Positions 17,299-26,060 of a stretch of DNA of 64,000 bases are shown in pieces. The DNA comes from Demequina lutea (lineage in GTDB: Bacteria; Actinomycetota; Actinomycetes; Actinomycetales; Demequinaceae): contig NZ_JACBZO010000001.1 of the NCBI RefSeq assembly GCF_013409005.1, forward strand, positions 2,852,001-2,916,000, given 5' to 3'. Numbering within the stretch: position 1 is the first letter of the stretch; every line of letters begins with the position of its first letter. Below the pieces are notes generated by a model. That model had not been told where the DNA came from and made no database searches. It saw only the letters and a list, made by a program, of their open reading frames with translations. Both the position numbers and the translations under genes were made by a program.

Positions 17299-17847
17299 CT
17301 ACCCCACAGCCCGTCTCAGATGCTTGATGAGCAGCACCAGGTGCATCGGGTCGCTAGGGCTCGGCTCGAACGAGGGCAGGTGGCGCAGGTAGAACTCGCG
17401 CGCCTGCTCGGTCTCACAGTGCACCAGCAGCCCACGACAGCCGATGCGACTCCCGACGTCGATCGTACGCGCGACCACATCCCGCAGGAGCGCTCTTCCA
17501 AGCCCGCGTCCCTCGTGCCGCTCGTCGACGGCGAGGCGCGCAAGCAGTGCGACGGGCACGGGATGCCGTCCGCCCCCCGTTGCCGCACGCACGGGCGCCG
17601 CCTCAAAGCCGAGCCCCGCCATGGTCCACGCGTAGTACGCGACAACGTCGCTGGCTCCGCTCTCGACCACCACGAATGTGCGGGTGAAGCCCCCGCCGTG
17701 GGATCCGACAGTTTGCCCGACGAGCCACTGGGTTTGCTCCGCCGAACGCGAGCGAAAGCCCTCGAGCACATGATCCCTGCGCAGCAGGGAGGGAACGACG
17801 TACGACGGCGGGATCCCCGCACCCTCACCTGCGGGTGGCGTGGTCAT
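17299..17847 (-). CDS. tacT: GNAT acetyltransferase toxin, TacT-like
   Basis: TacT-type toxins acetylate charged tRNAs and block translation. The 182-residue protein has the GNAT acetyl-CoA motif in RLAVDERHEGRGLGRALLRD and the C-terminal Tyr region REFYLRHLPSFEPSPSDPMH typical of this toxin group. Its start lies 9 bp after the stop of the DUF1778 gene, the standard antitoxin-toxin order. The tRNA target is not visible from sequence. Confidence 0.82.
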   Translation of the reverse strand: MTTPPAGEGAGIPPSYVVPSLLRRDHVLEGFRSRSAEQTQWLVGQTVGSHGGGFTRTFVVVESGASDVVAYYAWTMAGLGFEAAPVRAATGGGRHPVPVALLARLAVDERHEGRGLGRALLRDVVARTIDVGSRIGCRGLLVHCETEQAREFYLRHLPSFEPSPSDPMHLVLLIKHLRRAVG

Positions 17848-17856
17848 GCGATCCGC

Positions 17857-18147
17857 CTACTCGTCGACGAAGGTGCTTGGCTGGGCAAGCAGCGCGCGCA
17901 CATCGGGCAAGTCACGGGCGGGGCGCTCACACATCTCATCCCACAACGCCGCCTCGACGGGCGAGAGCACAAACTCGGTGCGATCGGCGAGCACCCGCAG
18001 CGCGGCGATGCGCAACTGCTCATTGGCGAAGGTAGAGATGGGGGTGCCCACCGCGTCGGCCGCGCGCGCGAACAGCTCGCGGTCCGCGGTACTGGTGCGG
18101 AACTCGAAGCGCTGGTCCTTTTTGGGCTGAGTGGTGTCGGTTGACAT
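17857..18147 (-). CDS. tacA: DUF1778 antitoxin, TacA-like
   Basis: This 96-residue protein has an N-terminal ribbon-helix-helix segment (RFEFRTSTADRELFARAADA) and a DUF1778-type C-terminus that wraps the toxin (SPVEAALWDEMCERPARDL, ending in a Pro/Phe tail). GAGGAG precedes the ATG. It is directly upstream of TacT and should neutralise it and repress the operon. An open frame extending further upstream lacks a ribosome-binding site. Confidence 0.82.
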   Translation of the reverse strand: MSTDTTQPKKDQRFEFRTSTADRELFARAADAVGTPISTFANEQLRIAALRVLADRTEFVLSPVEAALWDEMCERPARDLPDVRALLAQPSTFVDE

Positions 18148-18236
18148 GGCACGGCTCCTCTCGCCACCGGGGCAACGTACGGACAGTGTACGGCGGTCCC
18201 CGTGTCGTGCACAAGAGCAGCGTCGCCCCACAACGC

Positions 18237-18995
18237 CTACTCGGTCACGGTCTCCTCAGGCTCAAGTGGCACGGCCTTCCCCTTGGCGTGCGCCATCCAC
18301 AGCGCCACGTCGATGAGGCGCATCGGGTTGGTCTCGAGCTCTACCGGCCCCAGCTCCGTGCCTACCTTGCTGCCCCACTTGCCGGTGACGACGCAGGTCT
18401 CGACCCTCTTCTGAGCCTCCACAAGCGCGTCCTGCACGGCGGTATCCCTCAGCGCGTCGGCCATGAGCTGCCAGTACACCCCCGCGCTCTTGAGCGCGGC
18501 AGGGCCGAGCGCCCTGCCCACCACGTTGTCGCGCACGGGGATGAGCAGCGGACGCTTGCGGGCCGAGATCTTCGAAGCCGTCACCCAGCAGTTGCTCTTG
18601 TTGGCACCGTACGGAGCGAGAGCCTCCTTGAGCGCCGCCTGAAGATTCCAGGCTCGCTCCAACTGCTCCATCTTGGCGTCCTCAAGCCTCACGTCCACGG
18701 GCACATGCGCCAGCGCGTGCAGCACCACCTCGCGAAGCATGCTGGGCTCCAACAGGCGTCGAGTCGCGGCGGGCTCTACGGTGACGGACAACATCGACAC
18801 CGCGTGGAGGTCTGACGCCGTGAGGTCATACGGATCGTTGGGCTCGATGTCCGTGAAGGTCACCCCCGCATAATTGCCGTACCTGCGGTAGTACGCGGCG
18901 AGGTTGGCGACCTCCAGCGCGTGGACGATGGTGTCGCGGGCCTTCTTGAAATCGGCCTCATCAAGCTCGGCCCACGTAAATTCTTCGGTGGTCAT
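18237..18995 (-). CDS. DUF6308 family protein
   Basis: The 252-residue soluble protein starts at an ATG and carries the segments AAYYRRYGNYAGVTF, LTASDLHAVSMLSVTV, ISARKRPLLIPVRDNVV and LRLIDVALWMAH-like ending (NPMRLIDVALWMAH), which match the DUF6308 pattern of actinobacteria. No catalytic motif is recognised and no function is known. It is divergent from the hydrogenase operon across 180 bp. A much longer open frame upstream of this start runs antisense to hyhB and is not real. Confidence 0.65.
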   Translation of the reverse strand: MTTEEFTWAELDEADFKKARDTIVHALEVANLAAYYRRYGNYAGVTFTDIEPNDPYDLTASDLHAVSMLSVTVEPAATRRLLEPSMLREVVLHALAHVPVDVRLEDAKMEQLERAWNLQAALKEALAPYGANKSNCWVTASKISARKRPLLIPVRDNVVGRALGPAALKSAGVYWQLMADALRDTAVQDALVEAQKRVETCVVTGKWGSKVGTELGPVELETNPMRLIDVALWMAHAKGKAVPLEPEETVTE

Positions 18996-19115
18996 CTCCC
19001 CAGCGTGGCAGACGCGCGGATAGCGCGCACGGTCGCCGCTCACCGGCGCCGACGGCATGGGTCGCCGACCGCAAAGCCTGACACACGCGCCCTTCGCGTC
19101 GGACCCATCGCCGTC

Positions 19116-19129
19116 GGGACGTACGTCCC
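19116..19129. promoter_or_regulatory. DosR/DevR-like box upstream of the [NiFe] hydrogenase operon
   Basis: GGGACGTACGTCCC is a perfect 14-bp palindrome with the GGGAC-N4-GTCCC core of the hypoxia regulator DosR (DevR) of actinobacteria. It ends 46 bp before the hyhB start codon. In Mycobacterium smegmatis the group 3b (Hyh) hydrogenase is under DosR control, so hypoxic induction here is a strong inference. No dosR gene is in the window. Confidence 0.65.
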
Positions 19130-19175
19130 TTTCCGGCTTCCTCCACGGGTCTAACGTCAAAAACGGAGGCATGTC

Positions 19176-20351
19176 ATGGGCGACATCCGGATCTTCACAG
19201 CAGCGGATCTCGGCACGCTCATTGCACATTTGCGAACCCGCGGGTACCGAGTCATGGGGCCAACCCGCCGGGGCGATGCGATCGTCACCGACGAGATCCG
19301 CTCGATCGCCGACCTGCCGCACGGCGTCGGCGATACCCAAGGGCCCGCCAACTACCGCCTGACCGAGCGCGACGACGGCGCCTACTTCGGCTTCGCCGCC
19401 CCCGCCCAATCCTCCAAGCCCGTGTTCTTCCCCTCCGAGGAGGTCGTGTGGCGCGGCCGCCGCGACCACGAGAAGGGCGGCCACTTCACCGTCGAGCGCG
19501 ACACCCTCAAGGCCTCCCCCGTGGCACTGCTCGGCGTGCGCAGCTGCGACCTGCGCGCGGTCCAGATCCACGACCGGGTGCTCTCGAGCCGCCAGTACAA
19601 GGACGCCCACTACACGGCTCGACGGGGCGGCACCCTGGTCATCGCCGTCGCCTGTGGCGAGCCGGCCGACACGTGCTTCTGCGCCTCGATGGGCACCGGC
19701 CCGCGCCCCGCCGCCACCGACCCCCAGACCGGCGAGCCGGCCTACGACCTGCTGTTCACCGAGGTTTTGGACAAGGACAACCACCACTTCGTAGTCGAGA
19801 TCGGCACCGATGCCGGCCGCGAGGTCGCCGACGCCATCGAGGCTGGCGAGGGCACCGGCCACGACCAGGCGCAGGCAATCGAGATCACCGACGCCGCGGC
19901 CGCCCGCCAGACCCGTCGCATCGACCGCAAGTCCGTCCACGACGTGCTGCGCGTCTCCGCCGAGTCCCCCCGCTGGGACGACGTCGCCAGCCGCTGCCTC
20001 GCCTGCACCAACTGCACGATGGTGTGCCCCACCTGCTTCTGCACCACGGTGTCGGACGTCTCCGACCTGACCGGTGAGAACGCCGAGCGCCACCGCGTGT
20101 GGGACTCGTGCTTCTCCTCCGAGTTCAGCTACGTCCACGGCGGCCCCACCCGCGAGTCCACCAAGGCCCGCTATCGCCAGTGGATCACCCACAAGCTGTC
20201 CTCCTGGGAGGAACAGTTCGGCATGCTCGGCTGCGTCGGATGCGGCCGCTGCATCACCTGGTGCCCGGCGGGCATCGACATCACCGAGGAGGCGGCGGCC
20301 CTGGGCCGCATGAGCGGCCTCGGCTCCAAAGCAAGCGCGGCAATGACGTAG
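19176..20351 (+). CDS. hyhB: Group 3b [NiFe] hydrogenase, iron-sulfur beta subunit
   Basis: This is the electron-transfer subunit of a cytoplasmic bidirectional NAD(P)-linked hydrogenase. The 391-residue protein has two C-terminal 4Fe-4S clusters, with cysteines in [15 protein letters not shown] and [15 protein letters not shown]. The N-terminal 200 or so residues form the sulfhydrogenase-beta domain, with further cysteines in [11 protein letters not shown] and [14 protein letters not shown] strong GGAGG-like site precedes the ATG. It is first in a nine-gene operon and would pass electrons between HyhS and the flavoprotein HyhG. Confidence 0.92.
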   Translation: MGDIRIFTAADLGTLIAHLRTRGYRVMGPTRRGDAIVTDEIRSIADLPHGVGDTQGPANYRLTERDDGAYFGFAAPAQSSKPVFFPSEEVVWRGRRDHEKGGHFTVERDTLKASPVALLGVRSCDLRAVQIHDRVLSSRQYKDAHYTARRGGTLVIAVACGEPADTCFCASMGTGPRPAATDPQTGEPAYDLLFTEVLDKDNHHFVVEIGTDAGREVADAIEAGEGTGHDQAQAIEITDAAAARQTRRIDRKSVHDVLRVSAESPRWDDVASRCLACTNCTMVCPTCFCTTVSDVSDLTGENAERHRVWDSCFSSEFSYVHGGPTRESTKARYRQWITHKLSSWEEQFGMLGCVGCGRCITWCPAGIDITEEAAALGRMSGLGSKASAAMT

Positions 20352-20369
20352 GGCGGGCGGCGACAGGCG

Positions 20370-21263
20370 ATGACGACGACGGCCGATGCAGGGGTCACTG
20401 ACAGCGCAGGTTTTGCGAAAGTTGCAGACCCGATGGTCCCGCGGCGCTACGCCATCTCGCGGGTGCGCCAAGACACCCGCGACACCTTCACGCTGCTACT
20501 CGATCCCGTCGACGGCGAGCCCATCATGTTCCGCGCCGGCCAGTTCACGATGCTCCACGCGTTCGGCGTGGGCGAGGTGCCCATCTCGATTTCGGGCGAC
20601 CCGCGGGGTATCCGGAGCGACGGCAGCCCCGCACCGCTCGAGCACACGATCCGCAACGTCGGCGCCGTCACGCGCGCCCTCGTCAACGCCCCGCCAGGCA
20701 CCGAGGTGGGCGTCCGCGGCCCCTTCGGCACCTCGTGGGACGTGGCCGACGCGACGGGCAACGACATCGTCTTCGTCACCGGCGGCATCGGGCTGGCACC
20801 CCTGCGACCGGCAATCCTGGACGTGATCGCGGAGCGCGATCGCTACGGCAAGGTGCTGTTGCTGTACGGCTCCCGCACCCCCGACGACATCCTCTACGGG
20901 CCCGAAATGCGCCGGTGGGCAGACCTCAACGACGTCAACGTGCAGATGACCGTTGACAACGCCCCCTACGGGTACAAGGGCAAGGTCGGGTTCGTCACCG
21001 AGCTGATCACCCGCGCCGGCTTCCAACCCCGACGGTCGTATGCGTTCGTGTGCGGGCCGGAGGTGATGATGCGCTCCGCGGCGACGGCGCTCACCAGCCG
21101 CGGGGTGCGGGAAACGCGCATCCGACTGTCCATGGAGAGGTCCATGAAGTGCGGCGTCGGCCTGTGCGGCCACTGCCAACTGCGCGAGCTGTTCATCTGC
21201 GTCGACGGGCCCGTGCTCGACTTTGCGCGCGTCAAGCCGTTCATGACCGTGAGGGAGCTGTGA
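20370..21263 (+). CDS. hyhG: Group 3b [NiFe] hydrogenase, FAD/NAD(P)-binding gamma subunit
   Basis: This diaphorase subunit binds FAD and NAD(P) and couples H2 turnover to the nicotinamide pool. The 297-residue protein has the flavin-binding RAGQFTML region, the nucleotide-binding [12 protein letters not shown] motif and a C-terminal 2Fe-2S site in [22 protein letters not shown] (quoted as [10 protein letters not shown] and FICVDG). The start is 18 bp after hyhB and the stop is 4 bp before hyhS. About 30 poorly conserved residues precede the domain. Confidence 0.92.
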   Translation: MTTTADAGVTDSAGFAKVADPMVPRRYAISRVRQDTRDTFTLLLDPVDGEPIMFRAGQFTMLHAFGVGEVPISISGDPRGIRSDGSPAPLEHTIRNVGAVTRALVNAPPGTEVGVRGPFGTSWDVADATGNDIVFVTGGIGLAPLRPAILDVIAERDRYGKVLLLYGSRTPDDILYGPEMRRWADLNDVNVQMTVDNAPYGYKGKVGFVTELITRAGFQPRRSYAFVCGPEVMMRSAATALTSRGVRETRIRLSMERSMKCGVGLCGHCQLRELFICVDGPVLDFARVKPFMTVREL

Positions 21264-21267
21264 CGAC

Positions 21268-22149
21268 ATGACTGACCCAGGAACGACCACACCCGCCCAC
21301 ACCCACGAAGGCGCCGACGGGTCGCACACCCACGGCGACGCCGACGCGTCACAAGCCCCGACCGCGCCCGCCCGCCCCAAGCTCGCCGTCTGGAAGTTCG
21401 CCAGCTGCGACGGCTGCCAGCTCAGCCTGCTCAACTGCGAGGACGAGCTGCTCAGCATCGCCGGGGCCGTCCACATCGCGTACTTCCCGGAGGCCACCCG
21501 CGCCGTGGTCGAGGGCCCCTATGAGCTGTCGCTCGTCGAGGGCAGCATCACCACCCCGGAGGACGTCAAGCGCATCCACGAGATCCGCGCCCAATCGGGC
21601 ACCCTCGTGACGATCGGCGCCTGCGCCACCGCCGGCGGCATCCAGGCGCTGCGCAACTGGGCCGACGTGGACGAGTACCGCTCAATCGTCTACGCCCACC
21701 CCGAGTACCTGTCTACCCTCGACACCTCTACGGGCATCGCCTCCCACGTGGACGTCGACTACGAGCTGCGCGGCTGCCCCGTGGACAAGTCGCAACTCGT
21801 CGAGGTGCTCGCCGCGTTCCTCGGCGGCCGCAAGCCCCGCATCCCCACCTACTCGGTGTGTGTCGAATGCAAGCTCAAGGGCAACGTGTGCGTGCCCATC
21901 GCCTCCGGGCAGCCCTGCCTTGGCCCCGTGACGCAGGCCGGATGCGGCGCCCTGTGCCCGTCCTACGGGCGCGGATGCTACGGATGCTTCGGCCCGCAGG
22001 ACAGCACCAACACCGACTCGCTCACCCATCAACTCCGCAAGCTCGGCATGCGCTGGGATGACATCGTGCGCGTCTACCGCACGTTCAATGCGGGCGCCCC
22101 CGAGTTCGAGGCGGCCAGCAACAAGGTGGCCGCGGGAGGCGCGTCATGA
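21268..22149 (+). CDS. hyhS: Group 3b [NiFe] hydrogenase small subunit
   Basis: This is the iron-sulfur small subunit that partners the catalytic large subunit. The 293-residue protein begins with a His/Asp/Thr-rich stretch ([16 protein letters not shown]) and then the proximal-cluster motif [15 protein letters not shown]. Further cluster cysteines lie in [19 protein letters not shown] and [18 protein letters not shown]. There is no Tat signal, as expected for a cytoplasmic group 3 enzyme. The His-rich N-terminus could bind metal such as nickel; this is inference. It overlaps hyhL by 4 bp. Confidence 0.92.
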   Translation: MTDPGTTTPAHTHEGADGSHTHGDADASQAPTAPARPKLAVWKFASCDGCQLSLLNCEDELLSIAGAVHIAYFPEATRAVVEGPYELSLVEGSITTPEDVKRIHEIRAQSGTLVTIGACATAGGIQALRNWADVDEYRSIVYAHPEYLSTLDTSTGIASHVDVDYELRGCPVDKSQLVEVLAAFLGGRKPRIPTYSVCVECKLKGNVCVPIASGQPCLGPVTQAGCGALCPSYGRGCYGCFGPQDSTNTDSLTHQLRKLGMRWDDIVRVYRTFNAGAPEFEAASNKVAAGGAS

Positions 22150-23453
22150 CCCACCAGCTCAAAGACGGCGGGCAGGTGCTCAACGTGGGCATGCTCGCCC
22201 GCGTCGAGGGCGAAGGCGGCATGCACATCGAGATCAAGGACCGCAAGGTGGTCTCGGTGAAGCTCAACATCTTCGAGCCGCCGCGTTTCTACGAGGGCTT
22301 CCTTCGCGGCCGCAAATACACGGAGCCTCCCGACATCACCGCCCGCATCTGCGGCATCTGCCCCGTCGCGTACCAGAGCGCTTCTACCGAGGCGATGGAG
22401 ACCATCTGCGGCGTGACCACCACCGCCGAGATCCAGCTCATGCGCCGCCTGCTGTATTGCGGCGAATGGATCGAGTCCCACTCCCTCCACATCTTCATGC
22501 TCCACGCGCCCGACTTTCTGGGGTACGACTCCGTGCTGGAGATGGCCAAGGACCACGCCGACGTGGTCAACATGGCGCTGCGCCTCAAGAAGGCGGGAAA
22601 CGACGTTATGGAGCTCGTCGGCGGGCGCGCCATCCACCCGGTCAACGTCAAGGTGGGCGGCTTCTATCGCATGCCCACCCTCACCGAGCTCGAGGGTCTG
22701 AAGCCCGACCTGGAGCGCGGGCTCGAGGACGCGCTCGCGGCGGTGCAGCTCGTGTCCACCTTCGACTTCCCCGAGATGGAGCAGGACTACAACTACGTCT
22801 CGCTGCGCCACCCCGACTGGTACCCGCTCGAGCGCGGCACCGAGATCGTCGCGACCTCCGGCGTGCGGTTCCCCGTCGCCCAAGTGGGCGAGCACATCAA
22901 GGAGTTCCACGTCGAGCATTCCAACGCCCTGCACGCGAGCTTCGACGGCGAGAAGTACTTTGTGGGTCCGCTCGCGCGCTACAGCCTCAACTTCGACCAA
23001 CTTAGCCCGCGCTGCCAAGAGGCCGCCCTCAAGGCGGGGCTGGGTGAGACGTGCCGCAACCCGTTCAAGTCGATCATCGTCAGGACGGTGGAGCTGGCCT
23101 ACGCCTTCGAGGAGGCGCTGCGCATCATCGACCTGTGGACCGACGGCCACGCGCCCTCGGTACCGGTCGCGCCCAGGGCCGGGGAGGGCATCGGCGCCTC
23201 CGAGGCTCCCCGCGGCACCATCTGGCACCGCTACAAGATCGACGCCGACGGCGTGATCCTGGACGCGCAGATCGTGCCCCCCACGTCTCAAAACCAGGCG
23301 AGCATCGAGGCGGACCTGCGGCTCGCCGCGGAGCAGTGGGTGGACCTCGACGATCACACGCTCTCGCACCGTTGCGAGACCGCGATCCGCAACTACGACC
23401 CCTGCATCTCCTGCGCCACCCACTTCCTGGACCTCAGGATCAAGCGATCATGA
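22146..23453 (+). CDS. hyhL: Group 3b [NiFe] hydrogenase large (catalytic) subunit
   Basis: This subunit carries the Ni-Fe(CN)2CO centre. The 435-residue protein has the N-terminal L1 motif [11 protein letters not shown] (Cys near residues 69 and 72) with the Tyr typical of group 3b, and the C-terminal L2 motif DPCISCATH. Nine residues follow the final His, the tail that a dedicated protease removes after nickel insertion. Its stop overlaps the start of that protease gene. With HyhBGS it should catalyse NAD(P)H-linked H2 production or uptake, probably under hypoxia or fermentation. Confidence 0.94.
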   Translation: MTHQLKDGGQVLNVGMLARVEGEGGMHIEIKDRKVVSVKLNIFEPPRFYEGFLRGRKYTEPPDITARICGICPVAYQSASTEAMETICGVTTTAEIQLMRRLLYCGEWIESHSLHIFMLHAPDFLGYDSVLEMAKDHADVVNMALRLKKAGNDVMELVGGRAIHPVNVKVGGFYRMPTLTELEGLKPDLERGLEDALAAVQLVSTFDFPEMEQDYNYVSLRHPDWYPLERGTEIVATSGVRFPVAQVGEHIKEFHVEHSNALHASFDGEKYFVGPLARYSLNFDQLSPRCQEAALKAGLGETCRNPFKSIIVRTVELAYAFEEALRIIDLWTDGHAPSVPVAPRAGEGIGASEAPRGTIWHRYKIDADGVILDAQIVPPTSQNQASIEADLRLAAEQWVDLDDHTLSHRCETAIRNYDPCISCATHFLDLRIKRS

Positions 23454-23977
23454 AAGCCCCGGCAATGGTGATCGGCCTCGGCTCGCCCGACAGGGGAGAC
23501 GACGCCGTGGGCGCCGCCGTCGCCGAGCGGGTGCGAGGGGTGGTTGGCGACGGCGTCGAGGTGCTTACCAGGGAGGACCCGACCGCCCTGGTGCACGCGT
23601 GGCACGGCCGCCACGTCGTCGTGCTTGTCGACTCCATGATCTCGGGTGGCGTCGCCGCAGGCACCGTCACCGTGCGCCGCGCGGGCACCCACGACGCGCC
23701 GCTGCCCACCTATGCCTTTGCCGCGGCGGGCCGAGGGGGCAGCCACGCCTTCGGGGTCGCGGGCGCGGTCGAATTGTCGCGCACGCTCGGCACGCTTCCG
23801 GAGCACGTCGCGATCGTGGGCATCGAGTCCACCACCTTCGAACACGGGCCCATGTCGCCCAAGGTGGAGGCGAGCATCGACGACGCTGTGGCCGCCGTGT
23901 GCGCCGAACTCGCGAGCGCCGGCATCGCCACCAAGGGGAGCTCCACCAAAGGATATGAGGCCGGGACATGTGCCTAG
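23450..23977 (+). CDS. Hydrogenase maturation protease
   Basis: This 175-residue HycI/HyaD-type endopeptidase is expected to cleave the C-terminal tail of HyhL after nickel insertion. Visible features are the N-terminal GLGSPDRGDDAVG motif with a nickel-sensing Asp, VVLVDSMISGG with the second Asp, and a later GGSHAFGVA His. It overlaps hyhL by 4 bp and hypC by 10 bp, so its expression is tied to its substrate. Confidence 0.88.
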   Translation: MKAPAMVIGLGSPDRGDDAVGAAVAERVRGVVGDGVEVLTREDPTALVHAWHGRHVVVLVDSMISGGVAAGTVTVRRAGTHDAPLPTYAFAAAGRGGSHAFGVAGAVELSRTLGTLPEHVAIVGIESTTFEHGPMSPKVEASIDDAVAAVCAELASAGIATKGSSTKGYEAGTCA

Positions 23978-24291
23978 GGGCGGTGGCGAAGGTGGTCGAG
24001 GTGCACAGGGGCGGGCGCGCAGTGGTGGAGCACGCGTCTGTCGAGAACGGTGCCGTTCACTACGCAGGCCGACGCGAGGAGGTGCTCGCCATAACCATGG
24101 CCGACGACGACATCGAGCCGGGGGACTGGTTGGTGATCCACTCCGGATTCGCGCTCGAGCGGATCTCCGAGGCGCGGGCGATCGACGCGCTGGCGATCCG
24201 TGCCACCAATCCCGACAACACGAACTCCAACAACACGAACCCCGACCCCGCGGCATCGGCCGCCCCACACCACCAGGAGATGGCGCCATGA
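23968..24291 (+). CDS. hypC: Hydrogenase assembly chaperone HypC
   Basis: HypC/HybG proteins carry the Fe(CN)2CO unit with HypD and deliver it to the large subunit; the N-terminal Cys (here MCLGAV) is the key residue. The usual fold fills about residues 1-75 (PGDWLVIHSGFALERIS). The protein is 107 residues because of a low-complexity Asn/Pro/Ala tail (NPDNTNSNNTNPDPAAS) that most HypC lack. HypD, HypE, HypF, HypA and HypB are not encoded nearby and must be elsewhere. Confidence 0.9.
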   Translation: MCLGAVAKVVEVHRGGRAVVEHASVENGAVHYAGRREEVLAITMADDDIEPGDWLVIHSGFALERISEARAIDALAIRATNPDNTNSNNTNPDPAASAAPHHQEMAP

Positions 24292-25217
24292 CCCCCACCC
24301 GTAACCGCGGCCTCGCACTCGCTGCCGGCACGGCAGTGATCTCCGGAGTGTCCATCTGGGTCAACTCGAGCGGCGTGGCCGCCTACGGCAACCCCACCGC
24401 GTACACCACCGCCAAGAACGCCGCCTCGGCCGTGGTCATCGCCGCAATCTTCCTTGCCGCGCGCCGCCTCCGCGGGGCCGACGCGGTATCCCTCACGCGC
24501 CCCTCCCGGCCCCGACAATGGTGGGGTCTGCTGTATGTGGCGATCCTCGGTGGCGCAGTGCCGTTCGTGCTGTTCTTCGGCGGGCTCGCCTCGACGGCGT
24601 CCACTCAGGCCGCGTTCCTGCACAAGACGCTCATCGTGTGGGTCGCGCTGCTCGCCGTGCCGCTGCTCAAGGAGAAGTTCACGCCGTGGCACGGTGCCGC
24701 GATCGCCCTGCTGCTGCTGGGCCAACTGGGGCTCGCCGGCGCCGTCTCGTTCGCCCCCGACGCCGGCATCGTCATGATCGGCGCCGCGACCCTGATGTGG
24801 GCCGTCGAGATCGTCGCCACCAAGCGTTTGCTCGTTGGCATCACGCCGTGGACCGTGTCCCTAGTGCGTATGGGCGGAGGCTCCCTCGCATTGCTCGCGT
24901 GGGCCGCCGCGACCGGCGCGCTCGGCGGCGTGATGCCCCACACCTCCTCGCAATGGGCGTGGGTAGCGCTCACCGGGGTTTTGCTTGCCGGCTACGTGCT
25001 CACGTGGCACCAGGCGCTGTGGCGCGCGCCCGCCGTCGACGTCACCGCCGTGCTGGTGCTGGGCGCCATCGTGACCGCGGTGCTCGCGGGCGTCTTCGAC
25101 GGTGCGCCGCTGGCCGCGAAGGCGCCGTGGCTCGCGCTCCTCGCCGCGGGTGGCTTGCTCGTGTGGCTCGCGCCCAAGCCCGTCCCTGTCCCCGTCGAGC
25201 AGCGAGCCCTCACATGA
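24288..25217 (+). CDS. EamA/DMT-family transporter in the hydrogenase operon
   Basis: This is a ten-helix drug/metabolite-transporter protein of 309 residues with two EamA repeats (about residues 8-135 and 150-300). Hydrophobic segments include VSIWVNSSGVAAYG, GAVPFVLFFGGLAST and LLAGYVLTWHQALW. It starts within the hypC stop and ends within the start of the next gene, so it is firmly part of the hydrogenase operon. EamA proteins move diverse small molecules, so the cargo is unknown; a role in nickel, CO/cyanide-precursor or fermentation-product traffic is speculation. Confidence 0.85.
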   Translation: MTPTRNRGLALAAGTAVISGVSIWVNSSGVAAYGNPTAYTTAKNAASAVVIAAIFLAARRLRGADAVSLTRPSRPRQWWGLLYVAILGGAVPFVLFFGGLASTASTQAAFLHKTLIVWVALLAVPLLKEKFTPWHGAAIALLLLGQLGLAGAVSFAPDAGIVMIGAATLMWAVEIVATKRLLVGITPWTVSLVRMGGGSLALLAWAAATGALGGVMPHTSSQWAWVALTGVLLAGYVLTWHQALWRAPAVDVTAVLVLGAIVTAVLAGVFDGAPLAAKAPWLALLAAGGLLVWLAPKPVPVPVEQRALT

Positions 25218-26047
25218 CGACCACCGAGCATCGGGCACAAGCGCCTCCCGGCTCCTCTGCAGCGGACCCTCGCAGGGTGCCCGCCGAGACCGACGGCGCG
25301 ATCCTGTTTGGCCGCTACGCGTTCCCACCCAACGAGCGCGGCTACTGCGGGCCCGACCGCGCGGACGAACTCCTGGAGCGCGTCGCGACCGGCGCATCGG
25401 GCCCCGCGCTCGCCGAGGTGGTGCGCGGATTTGAGGGAGCCTGGCCATACCTCGAGTTCATCGGCGAACGCCTTGGCCGTTCCCCGCTCGACCCGACGGT
25501 GGTGCGCACCTATTGGCTTGGCGGACCCGAGCTCGCCCGCTGCGGCGGCCGGCCACTGGTGGACGCGCTCGAGACCAGGTTCAGGCCCCGGCTGTCGCGC
25601 CTCGAGTTCGAGCGCCTCGCGGCCGCCGCCGTCGCCGGAGCGACCCCCCACCACAACTTCCACGTCTTCGGCGTCTATCCGTGGGTGGGACTGCTCCACG
25701 GCGGCCTGGGCGACGCGCCGCTCCACGTCTTGGACCGCTGCCGCATCCGCTGGGGCCGCGTGGCCGAAATCCACGGCGACACCGCGGTGGTCTCGAGCAG
25801 GAGCCTCACGTGGGACGGGCGCCTGCTGGCGCTGGGACCGCCCGCGGCGGAGACCGCGCGGTTGCGGCGCGACGGCCACGCGCTCGCCGAGGCCGTGCAG
25901 CCAGGCGACTGGGTGTCCCTGCACTGGGACTGGGTCTGCGACCGGCTCGGACCATCCGAGTTGGCCCACCTGCGGAGCTCGACCGCGACCGAACTCGCAG
26001 CCGTGGGCTCCTGCGCTTACTCCGCACCCGCGAGGGTGCTCGCTTGA
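25214..26047 (+). CDS. DUF6390-like protein linked to hydrogenase operon
   Basis: This soluble 277-residue protein has no recognised catalytic motif. Noted stretches are LFGRYAFPPNERGYCGPD near residue 35, PYLEFIGERLGRSPLDPTVVRTYWLGG, PHHNFHVFGVYPWVGLLHGG and QPGDWVSLHWDWVCDRL (the second one quoted in part). The His/Cys/Trp content and the PGDWVSLHW segment, which recalls the PGDWLVIHSG of the neighbouring HypC, suggest a maturation role. It overlaps the EamA gene by 4 bp and precedes the nickel permease by 13 bp. I associate it with the DUF6390 family; function unknown. Confidence 0.6.
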   Translation: MTTTEHRAQAPPGSSAADPRRVPAETDGAILFGRYAFPPNERGYCGPDRADELLERVATGASGPALAEVVRGFEGAWPYLEFIGERLGRSPLDPTVVRTYWLGGPELARCGGRPLVDALETRFRPRLSRLEFERLAAAAVAGATPHHNFHVFGVYPWVGLLHGGLGDAPLHVLDRCRIRWGRVAEIHGDTAVVSSRSLTWDGRLLALGPPAAETARLRRDGHALAEAVQPGDWVSLHWDWVCDRLGPSELAHLRSSTATELAAVGSCAYSAPARVLA

Positions 26048-26060
26048 GAGGAGAGGGATC

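Noticed and set aside
18996..20471. Very long minus-strand open frame extending the DUF6308 gene upstream across hyhB
   Set aside because: It lies antisense to the well-supported hyhB gene and has no family pattern beyond residue 1 of the DUF6308 protein. Open frames of this type are expected on the other strand of high-GC genes.
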